Source of the DNA: Rhizoclosmatium globosum
Lineage: Eukaryota; Chytridiomycota; Chytridiomycetes; Chytridiales; Chytriomycetaceae
Direction of reading: 5' to 3'
Assembly: GCA_002104985.1 (NCBI GenBank)
Contig: MCGO01000291.1
Span: 1-38,994, forward strand
Length of the DNA: 38,994 nucleotides
Part shown: piece after piece, positions 20,553-30,500 of the stretch
Numbering within the stretch: the first letter of the stretch is position 1
How the letters are laid out: each line of letters opens with the position of its first letter
The notes under the pieces: model-generated
Database searches by the model: none
What the model was told of the DNA's origin: nothing
The model's input: only the letters and a program-made list of their open reading frames with translations
Program-made: the position numbers and the translations under genes

Positions 20553-21725
20553 GAATTAGTTGAGATAATTGGAAACATCGACCGACCCAACATTAGTTAC
20601 AGTGTAATGACCAAATCCAAACTCGAGATTGACATAGGTCAAATTTTCGCTGATGTTACATCTGAACAGTATTCAGCGACTCTTTACCCAACTGTGTTGT
20701 ATTGGGACGACAAATCAAAATGCACAAGCCTATTTCACAAGATACGGGATTTGAGAAACTCGGGAAGCACAGAGAATAAGGTTTTTCTCTACACAGCTGA
20801 CATTTGTGATAAGTCAAAGGATGGTATTATCAAATCCGTTAAGAAAGGCACTGACACAAAAGTAATCATTGCAACAAATGCTCTTGGACTTGGGGTTGAT
20901 ATACCAAATGGAAGGCGTGTTATTCATTTGCAAGTTCCACAAAGCTTTAATGATTTGGTGCAAGCCATGGGACGTGGTGGACGAGATGGATTGCCGTCAA
21001 TCCACACACTCTTCATTAATTCAAAAGGGCTTGTTGAATTACTAGAACCGCATAATGCCAGTGTCAAGTACTCCAGCCGGGATAGAGACATCAAGGTGTA
21101 TTCAGACTATGTAAGTGGATTAATGTGTCGGCGGAAGATTATTTTGGACTATTACGTTACCAGCAATGAATCAATGGAGCCATCTGCACTTTGCTGCGAT
21201 GTTTGCACCAATTCTAGTATGGTTTTGGCTGGTGTGAGTCTTAAACGTGAAGTTACCGAAGTGCGTGATTCAACAACAACAAAGCGGCAAAAGTCTCGAA
21301 CTAAATATCCTCTTTCAATGGAATCACGAATTTTGATGCTCAACAGTCTTTCGCTTTCCCGTATTCCCTTCATAGTTGGACATGGAATCATGTTTTCATC
21401 GCAATATGGGATGCAATTAGCCGAAGTTATTGCCGCTGATGCCTACAGTGTGTGCCTAGATGGGGAAAAACCTTGGGAATCTGGAACTCAAGTGTATCAA
21501 AAAGATTGGATTGAACTTTGCTTAAAGCTGAGGATGCTTGCAAAGCTGAGTGCTACAGTTCACAAAAGCTCTCCTCTGTTCAACGACGCTACAGAAAATA
21601 TCTGGAAGAATTCACACTGCTCAATGTTGTTTCGCAAGAGTTTGTGGATGATAGTGACTAACGTCTATTGTGTCAAATCAACAAGAAAGCATTCCTCTCC
21701 ATCACTATCAATACAAAGTCTATAG
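20523..21725 (+). CDS. RecQ-like DNA helicase lacking its first lobe, fused to a satellite start codon
   Basis: The 400-codon frame holds the second helicase lobe and zinc region of a RecQ-family DNA helicase: DRPNISYSV (about 20-28), VLYWDD (motif IV, about 58-63), ATNALGLGVDIP (motif V, about 117-128), QAMGRGGRDG (motif VI, about 147-156) and the RecQ zinc motif CRRKIILDYY...CCDVC (about 202-228). Walker A, DExH and motif III are absent, because the sequence upstream of 20553 is satellite. The first ten codons, including the ATG, come from the last satellite unit; the frame is also open back to 20430 without an earlier ATG. Without ATP-binding motifs it should not be an active helicase. The C-terminus is doubtful: from about 21515 another frame reads AEDACKAECYSSQKL to SQEFVDDSD and stops at 21661, 3 bp from the convergent gene, whereas this frame overlaps that gene by 61 bp. 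A small deletion or an unrecognised intron may explain the switch. Confidence 0.85.
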   Translation: MSRSNQLPLMELVEIIGNIDRPNISYSVMTKSKLEIDIGQIFADVTSEQYSATLYPTVLYWDDKSKCTSLFHKIRDLRNSGSTENKVFLYTADICDKSKDGIIKSVKKGTDTKVIIATNALGLGVDIPNGRRVIHLQVPQSFNDLVQAMGRGGRDGLPSIHTLFINSKGLVELLEPHNASVKYSSRDRDIKVYSDYVSGLMCRRKIILDYYVTSNESMEPSALCCDVCTNSSMVLAGVSLKREVTEVRDSTTTKRQKSRTKYPLSMESRILMLNSLSLSRIPFIVGHGIMFSSQYGMQLAEVIAADAYSVCLDGEKPWESGTQVYQKDWIELCLKLRMLAKLSATVHKSSPLFNDATENIWKNSHCSMLFRKSLWMIVTNVYCVKSTRKHSSPSLSIQSL

Positions 21726-24404
21726 TTAAAATCCGTGTCCAAAACATCCTCTTCCTCAAATAAATTGACATCTTGATCTAAAACTCCTGTGTTTGCCTTT
21801 TTGATTGCCTTTGGAATATATACGTTGATTAATTCTGTAACGACAGTTTCATCAATTGCATTAACTTGATAGGTGCTTTCAGAGGTTATATGCAAGGAAA
21901 GCATCTGGCTGTTTTCAATGTCCTTTAAAAGAGAGGCCTTGTCATCGGTAAGTAAAACGTCACTATGCTTCGCAGCTCGGGAAGATAACCCAATTTGTTT
22001 CATTAATTCATTCCGCTGAGCCCGAAGCAACGAACATGTCAATGCAGTTCTCATATCTGCTGCATCAGAAACACTATTTCCTTTGGAGGCCATGGCCTTG
22101 AAGTCCCCGTTCAAGAATTCAACAGCCAAATCGACAGGAAAATGAGTGTCAGGACGGCCTGCAGGATTTACAACCATTCCGTTAGATGTGACATAAGCAC
22201 ATCTCTCAGACTCCTCTGATTCTTTTTGAATCAAGTCCGTAACAATAGCATTGGCGTATTTTACCGCATATATTTTGAAGACTGGGAGTGCTAAGCGGTG
22301 CAGGGATTGTATTCCAGTGGAGTCATTGTAATGAACAGCAGAAGAGTATACTTTATACCACCCCATCCGTTTTACAAATTCAATCATATAACCCCTGGAC
22401 GGGTTGAGGGTTGTTGAAACGTACTCAACTTTGGGTTTTCGGGATCCCAAAACGTACTGTTCACGAAACACTGAGTTGTTTAGAACTGACATGACAGCTT
22501 CAACAAGCTGAAGAGCATTAGCTTGCGGTGTATTTCCAGTATATATTACATGTTTTGCAGTATCTTGAATGAGAGCCGTCAAGTATACTTCCCAGGTCGC
22601 AAGGAATACTCTCTCCATTGCATAAAAATCGAACTTCTTTTCCTTTAACAGCTTGTCTATATTCTTTCCAAAGTATCCAACACTGCCAAACAAACCACTG
22701 TCGTACTTAAAGTGTTTTGCCATGCAGCTGATATAGTTCATTTTCAGATGAAATAGCCCTAATACTGGCTTAATTGGTAGTAGTAAATCCAAGTCACTTC
22801 CAAATGCCGAATCAGCACTTCGACGCCATTTTGCAGAGCGTATGTTTGTTATGGTTCCCACATCGCCAACTATAGGAAGTTCTGCCTTAGTACTTGCAGG
22901 AACTCCAAGTCTTGTTATGTATTCAGTACAAAGCTTTGTAGCCCCTGCAGCCGTCATATCCTTTTCATTAGACAATCCGAAGGGAAGCAACATGATTTTT
23001 GAGGTTTGGCGGAGAGGGTGCAAGACTTGATGCTTAACTTCCGAAAACTCAGGAAGTAACCTAATGACGTTCTCCAATACCAAGTTACTCAAATGACCTT
23101 GAAAGAAAACATTGTCTAATTCTGTTGGCATAATATGGGCAACAGTCAGATTTGCAATGGCTATTCTCGGATTGGTTGATGACAAAGAAGAATCGTCATA
23201 ATGCACAGGTATTATTGCTTTCATAGTCTGTGATAGCATACTAATGTTAAATGCAATTAGATTGGTACATTTACCGCAATGTGCTTACTGATTCTGATTT
23301 ACACTTTTTCCAGTTTTTTCGACAGTTTTTATATGACGCTCAATGTTATCATACGCTCCAATATATTGAAAAGGCTTCCAATTTCCTGAAATCAACATTT
23401 CTGTTTCTACACTAAGTTTTGTGATTTCACGAATTGTCGTTCTCCATGAACATGAGAGTCCCAACGTATTCAGAATACAGAAACCACTGTACGTCAATCC
23501 CTCTCCTTTGAGTATGATACCGAGGTGTTTTTGAAGGTAGTTATTGCTTTTATTAGAGTTAAAAGCAACTACAGAGCCTACAGTCGCGACTATTTGCTCA
23601 ACGCCACCACAAATCCCGTTGAGCAATGTCACAAAAAAGGGACAAGCGCTGCGCAATCGATTCAGAATAAATTTGACATTGAATGTATCTGTATCTGTAT
23701 CTGATGAGCGCCCTAATTCCAATGTTTTAAGCTCTTGAAGCACAAGATTGATTCCAACCACAGATGCAATGTCTCCTCGAATCTCCTTGGATTTACAATC
23801 ATTAAGCAAGCGTGAAATAATATCCTTAGAATGGTCATCGGTCAATGTCGCTGTTGATATAATTGCCAATATACGGTCTTTCGCCTCGGCAGATGATGAT
23901 TGAGCTTTCTCCAAAAAGATTTGTGTGTCGATTACAGAGTTAATATATGCTTCTTCCTTCTTGGCTTTTGACCGAACATTTGAGAGCCCTGCTAAGCGAG
24001 ATAGTCCAAGAAAAGTTCGATTGTAGTGTTGCGGGTCATTGAAAACGTTTGTTGGCCGAATAACTGCATCAGGTCTTCGCAAATGATCGCGATCCTTGCT
24101 TTGAGACTCAGCCAATACTTGCGGCGTGATTAAAGGCATGAGAGCTTTCCGTTTTGAGCGATTGTTTGAAGACTGAGAGGAAGATTCGTTCACAACTGCT
24201 CTCTTGGTAAACTTTCCACCACTTCGCTCAGCGTATCGCTTATTTGCAGTCTTGTTCTCCATAAGAGCGGCGGTGGTGGGGTGCAGAGAGGCGGTGGAGC
24301 CTGGTGAAGTCTCTTGATGGTCCTGCAAAAACAGTCAGCGGGCGATTACAGGAGCCACAAGCGAGCGACATCGATTTCCTTCGGTAGCTTACCGAGTTTG
24401 CCAT
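21665..24404 (-). CDS. DUF6589-like protein, three exons, 873 residues
   Basis: I join three minus-strand exons: 24404-24393 (MANS), 24322-23289 and 23240-21665. The introns are 70 nt (GTAAGC...GCTGAC...TTTTTGCAG) and 48 nt (GTAAGC...ATCTAAT...CATTAG), and the joined length is exactly 873 codons plus stop. An in-frame TGA precedes the ATG. The N-terminus is basic and Ser-rich (NNRSKRKAL), possibly a nuclear signal. The middle (SNNYLQKHLGIILKGEGL then LGLSCSWRTTIREITKLS) and the block around 474-515 (IVGDVGTITNIRSAKW, then LGLFHLKMNYI) resemble fungal DUF6589 proteins, whose function is unknown. The resemblance is from memory of family patterns. The gene is convergent with the helicase fragment and flanked upstream by satellite. 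A role in mobility is inference; it could be a diverged transposase-like protein. Confidence 0.72.
23241..23288 (-). other. Candidate 48-nt intron 2 of the DUF6589-like gene
   Basis: The donor is AATCA/GTAAGC and the acceptor CATTAG/TATG, with ATCTAAT as a possible branch site. Removal eliminates the stop that otherwise separates two adjacent frames and joins them in phase. Confidence 0.72.
24323..24392 (-). other. Candidate 70-nt intron 1 of the DUF6589-like gene
   Basis: The donor is CTCG/GTAAGC and the acceptor TTTTTGCAG/GACC, with GCTGAC near the acceptor as a good branch site. Removal links a 12-nt ATG exon to the long second exon in phase 0. A 6-bp hairpin (TCGGTA/TACCGA, 24381-24395) spans the donor site. 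Confidence 0.72.
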
Positions 24405-24566
24405 TGATCAACGTCTGTGCCAAGTTTCGTAGCTTGCGGTCGAACGGTTGGGGAGTCGCAGCGGTAGTTTCTTTTCCTGAGGGGACTTTGGCAACAGACT
24501 GCTATTCGCACGAAAATCGACTCCCCAAAAAAAGAGCGAAGAAGCAGTCTGTATTCATTCAGACAA
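24405..24566 (-). promoter_or_regulatory. Upstream region of the DUF6589-like gene with two interleaved inverted repeats
   Basis: The only non-satellite sequence between the ATG and array B is 162 bp, so it should contain the promoter or leader. It holds an 11-bp inverted repeat, TTGGGGAGTCG (24448-24458) with CGACTCCCCAA (24518-24528), and a 9-bp one, ACAGACTGC (24494-24502) with GCAGTCTGT (24544-24552). The arms alternate. No TATA box is obvious. Confidence 0.45.
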
Positions 24567-27500
24567 CTTCAAGTGCAGTTTTCACGACTGGTTGCATTTC
24601 TAACCAGTCAGAACTCAACACCCACAAGAGCAAAAAGCACCATGTTAAATTCTAATCAGCTCCCTTTAATGCATACAAAGTGATCTGGATTCTTGTTTCT
24701 GCTTCAAGTGCAGTTTTCACGACTGGTTGCATTTCTAACCAGTCAGAACTCAACACCCACAAGAGCAAAAAGCACCATGTCAAGATCTAATCAGCTCCCT
24801 TTAATGCATACAAAGTGATCTGGATTCTTGTTTCTGCTTCAAGTGCATTTTCACGACTGGTTGCATTTCTAACCAGTCAGAACTCAACACAACAGAGCAA
24901 AAAGCACCATGTAAGATCTAATCAGCTCCCTTTAATGCATACAAAGTGATCTGGATCTTGTTTCTGCTTCAAGTGCAGTTTTCACGACTGGTTGCATTTC
25001 TAACCAGTCAGAACTCAACACCAACCAGAGCAAAAAGCACCATGTCAAGATCTAATCAGCTCCCTTTAATGCATACAAAGTGATCTGGATGCTTGTTTCT
25101 GCTTCAAGTGCAGTTTTCACGACTGGTTGCATTTCTAACCAGTCAGAACTCAACACCCACAAGAGCAAAAAGCACCATGTCAAGATCTAATCAGCTCCCT
25201 TTAATGCATACAAAGTGATCTGGATTCTTGTTTCTGCTTCAAGTGCAGTTTTCACGACTGGTTGCATTTCTAACCAGTCAGAACTCAACACCCACAAGAG
25301 CAAAAAGCACCATGTCAAGATCTAATCAGCTCCCTTTAATGCATACAAAGTGATCTGGATTCTTGTTTCTGCTTCAAGTGCAGTTTTCACGACTGGTTGC
25401 ATTTCTAACCAGTCAGAACTCAACACTAACCAGAGCAAAATGCACCATGTCAAGATCTAATCAGCTCCTTTAATGCATACAAAGTGATCTGGATTCTTGT
25501 TTCTGCTTCAAGTGCAGTTTTCACGACTGGTTGCATTTCTAACCAGTCAGAACTCAACACCCACAAGAGCAAAAAGCACCATGTCAAGATCTAATCAGCT
25601 CCCTTTAATGCATACAAAGTGATCTGGATTCTTGTTTCTGCTTCAAGTGCAGTTTTCACGACTGGTTGCATTTCTAACCAGTCAGAACTCAACACCCACA
25701 AGAGCAAAAAGCACCATGTCAAGATCTAATCAGCTCCCTTTAATGCATACAAAGTGATCTGGATGCTTGTTTCTGCTTCAAGTGCAGTTTTCACGACTGG
25801 TTGCATTTCTAACCAGTCAGAACTCAACACCCACAACAGCAAAAAGCACCATGTCAAGATCTAATCAGCTCCCTTTAATGCATACAAAGTGATCTGGATG
25901 CTTGTTTCTGCTTCAAGTGCAGTTTTCACGACTGGTTGCATTTCTAACCAGTCAGAACTCAACACCACCAGAGCAAAAAGCACCATGTTAAGCTCTAATC
26001 AGCTCCCTTTAATGCATACAAAGTGATCTGGATTCTTGTTTCTGCTTCAAGTGCAGTTTTCACGACTGGTTGCATTTCTAACCAGTCAGAACTCAACACC
26101 ACAAGAGCAAAAAGCACCATGTCAAGATCTAATCAGCTCCCTTTAATGCATACAAAGTGATCTGGATTCTTGTTTCTGCTTCAAGTGCAGTTTTCACGAC
26201 TGGTTGCATTTCTAACCAGTCAGAACTCAACACCCACAAGAGCAAAAAGCACCATGTCAAGATCTAATCAGCTCCCTTTAATGCATACAAAGTGATCTGG
26301 ATTCTTGTTTCTGCTTCAAGTGCAGTTTTCACGACTGGTTGCATTTCTAACCAGTCAGAACTCAACACCCACAAGAGCAAAAAGCACCATGTCAAGATCT
26401 AATCAGCTCCCTTTAATGCATACAAAGTGATCTGGATTCTTGTTTCTGCTTCAAGTGCAGTTTTCACGACTGGTTGCATTTCTAACCAGTCAGAACTCAA
26501 CACCACCAGAGCAAAAAGCACCATGTTAAATCTAATCAGCTCCCTTTAATGCATACAAAGTGATCTGGATTCTTGTTTCTGCTTCAAGTGCAGTTTTCAC
26601 GACTGGTTGCATTTCTAACCAGTCAGAACTCAACACCAACAGAGCAAAAAGCACCATGTCAAGATCTAATCAGCTCCCTTTAATGCATACAAAGTGATCT
26701 GGATTCTTGTTTCTGCTTCAAGTGCAGTTTTCACGACTGGTTGCATTTCTAACCAGTCAGAACTCAACACCACAAGAGCAAAAAGCACCATGTCAAGATC
26801 TAATCAGCTCCCTTTAATGCATACAAAGTGATCTGGATGCTTGTTTCTGCTTCAAGTGCAGTTTTCACGACTGGTTGCATTTCTAACCAGTCAGAACTCA
26901 ACACCCACAAGAGCAAAAAGCACCATGTCAAGATCTAATCAGCTCCCTTTAATGCATACAAAGTGATCTGGATTCTTGTTTCTGCTTCAAGTGCAGTTTT
27001 CACGACTGGTTGCATTTCTAACCAGTCAGAACTCAACACCAACAGAGCAAAAAGCACCATGTTAAATCTAATCAGCTCCCTTTAATGCATACAAAGTGAT
27101 CTGGATGCTTGTTTCTGCTTCAAGTGCAGTTTTCACGACTGGTTGCATTTACAACCAGTCAGAACTCAACACCCACAAGAGCAAAAAGCACCATGTCAAG
27201 ATCTAATCAGCTCCCTTTAATGCATACAAAGTGATCTGGATTCTTGTTTCTGCTTCAAGTGCAGTTTTCACGACTGGTTGCATTTCTAACCAGTCAGAAC
27301 TCAACACCCACAAGAGCAAAAAGCACCATGTCAAGATCTAATCAGCTCCCTTTAATGCATACAAAGTGATCTGGATGCTTGTTTCTGCTTCAAGTGCAGT
27401 TTTACGACTGGTTGCATTTCTAACCAGTCAGAACTCAACACCCACAAGAGCAAAAAGCACCATGTCAAGATCTAATCAGCTCCCTTTAATGCATACAAAG

Positions 27501-30500
27501 TGATCTGGATTCTTGTTTCTGCTTCAAGTGCAGTTTTCACGACTGGTTGCATTTCTAACCAGTCAGAACTCAACACCCACAAGAGCAAAAAGCACCATGT
27601 CAAGATCTAATCAGCTCCCTTTAATGCATACAAAGTGATCTGGATTCTTGTTTCTGCTTCAAGTGCAGTTTTCACGACTGGTTGCATTTCTAACCAGTCA
27701 GAACTCAACACCCACAAGAGCAAAAAGCACCATGTCAAGATCTAATCAGCTCCCTTTAATGCATACAAAGTGATCTGGATTCTTGTTTCTGCTTCAAGTG
27801 CAGTTTTCACGACTGGTTGCATTTCTAACCAGTCAGAACTCAACACCCACAAGAGCAAAAAGCACCATGTAAGCTCTAATCAGCTCCCTTTAATGCATAC
27901 AAAGTGATCTGGATTCTTGTTTCTGCTTCAAGTGCAGTTTTCACGACTGGTTGCATTTCTAACCAGTCAGAACTCAACACCACAAGAGCAAAAAGCACCA
28001 TGTTAAGCTCTAATCAGCTCCCTTTAATGCATACAAAGTGATCTGGATGCTTGTTTCTGCTTCAAGTGCAGTTTTCACGACTGGTTGCATTTCTAACCAG
28101 TCAGAACTCAACACCCACAACAGCAAAAAGCACCATGTCAAGATCTAATCAGCTCCCTTTAATGCATACAAAGTGATCTGGATTCTTGTTTCTGCTTCAA
28201 GTGCAGTTTTCACGACTGGTTGCATTTCTAACCAGTCAGAACTCAACACCACAACAGCAAAAAGCACCATGTTAAGCTCTAATCAGCTCCCTTTAATGCA
28301 TACAAAGTGATCTGGATGCTTGTTTCTGCTTCAAGTGCAGTTTTCACGACTGGTTGCATTTCTAACCAGTCAGAACTCAACACCCACAAGAGCAAAAAGC
28401 ACCATGTCAAGATCTAATCAGCTCCCTTTAATGCATACAAAGTGATCTGGATTCTTGTTTCTGCTTCAAGTGCAGTTTTCACGACTGGTTGCATTTCTAA
28501 CCAGTCAGAACTCAACACGCACAACAGCAAAAAGCACCATGTTAAGCTCTAATCAGCTCCCTTTAATGCATACAAAGTGATCTGGATTCTTGTTTCTGCT
28601 TCAAGTGCAGTTTTCACGACTGGTTGCATTTCTAACCAGTCAGAACTCAACACCCACAACAGCAAAAAGCACCATGTCAAGATCTAATCAGCTCCCTTTA
28701 ATGCATACAAAGTGATCTGGATTCTTGTTTCTGCTTCAAGTGCAGTTTTCACGACTGGTTGCATTTCTAACCAGTCAGAACTCAACACCCACAACAGCAA
28801 AAAGCACCATGTTAAGATCTAATCAGCTCCCTTTAATGCATACAAAGTGATCTGGATGCTTGTTTCTGCTTCAAGTGCAGTTTTCACGACTGGTTGCATT
28901 TCTAACCAGTCAGAACTCAACACCAACAGAGCAAAAAGCACCATGTTAAGCTCTAATCAGCTCCCTTTAATGCATACAAAGTGATCTGGATGCTTGTTTC
29001 TGCTTCAAGTGCAGTTTTCACGACTGGTTGCATTTCTAACCAGTCAGAACTCAACACCACAAGAGCAAAAAGCACCATGTTAAGATCTAATCAGCTCCCT
29101 TTAATGCATACAAAGTGATCTGGATTCTTGTTTCTGCTTCAAGTGCAGTTTTCACGACTGGTTGCATTTCTAACCAGTCAGAACTCAACACCCACAAGAG
29201 CAAAAAGCACCATGTCAAGATCTAATCAGCTCCCTTTAATGCATACAAAGTGATCTGGATTCTTGTTTCTGCTTCAAGTGCAGTTTTCACGACTGGTTGC
29301 ATTTCTAACCAGTCAGAACTCAACACCCACAAGAGCAAAAAGCACCATGTCAAGATCTAATCAGCTCCCTTTAATGCATACAAAGTGATCTGGATTCTTG
29401 TTTCTGCTTCAAGTGCAGTTTTCACGACTGGTTGCATTTCTAACCAGTCAGAACTCAACACCCACAAGAGCAAAAAGCACCATGTCAAGATCTAATCAGC
29501 TCCCTTTAATGCATACAAAGTGATCTGGATTCTTGTTTCTGCTTCAAGTGCAGTTTTCACGACTGGTTGCATTTCTAACCAGTCAGAACTCAACACCCAC
29601 AAGAGCAAAAAGCACCATGTCAAGATCTAATCAGCTCCCTTTAATGCATACAAAGTGATCTGGATGCTTGTTTCTGCTTCAAGTGCAGTTTTCACGACTG
29701 GTTGCATTTCTAACCAGTCAGAACTCAACACCACAAGAGCAAAAAGCACCATGTTAAGATCTAATCAGCTCCCTTTAATGCATACAAAGTGATCTGGATT
29801 CTTGTTTCTGCTTCAAGTGCAGTTTTCACGACTGGTTGCATTTCTAACCAGTCAGAACTCAACACCCACAACAGCAAAAAGCACCATGTTAAGCTCTAAT
29901 CAGCTCCCTTTAATGCATACAAAGTGATCTGGATCTTGTTTCTGCTTCAAGTGCAGTTTTCACGACTGGTTGCATTTCTAACCAGTCAGAACTCAACACC
30001 CACAAGAGCAAAAAGCACCATGTTAAGCTCTAATCAGCTCCCTTTAATGCATACAAAGTGATCTGGATTCTTGTTTCTGCTTCAAGTGCAGTTTTCACGA
30101 CTGGTTGCATTTCTAACCAGTCAGAACTCAACACCCACAAGAGCAAAAAGCACCATGTCAAGATCTAATCAGCTCCCTTTAATGCATACAAAGTGATCTG
30201 GATTCTTGTTTCTGCTTCAAGTGCAGTTTTCACGACTGGTTGCATTTCTAACCAGTCAGAACTCAACACCCACAAGAGCAAAAAGCACCATGTCAAGATC
30301 TAATCAGCTCCCTTTAATGCATACAAAGTGATCTGGATGCTTGTTTCTGCTTCAAGTGCAGTTTTCACGACTGGTTGCATTTCTAACCAGTCAGAACTCA
30401 ACACCCACAAGAGCAAAAAGCACCATGTCAAGATCTAATCAGCTCCCTTTAATGCATACAAAGTGATCTGGATCTTGTTTCTGCTTCAAGTGCAGTTTTC

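Noticed and set aside
23239..23285. Two separate genes either side of 23,260
   Set aside because: A 48-nt intron with good splice sites joins the frames exactly in phase, and the two parts look like one protein family.
24314..24655. Plus-strand frame crossing into array B
   Set aside because: It is antisense to the DUF6589-like gene's first exon and continues into satellite, with no recognisable features.
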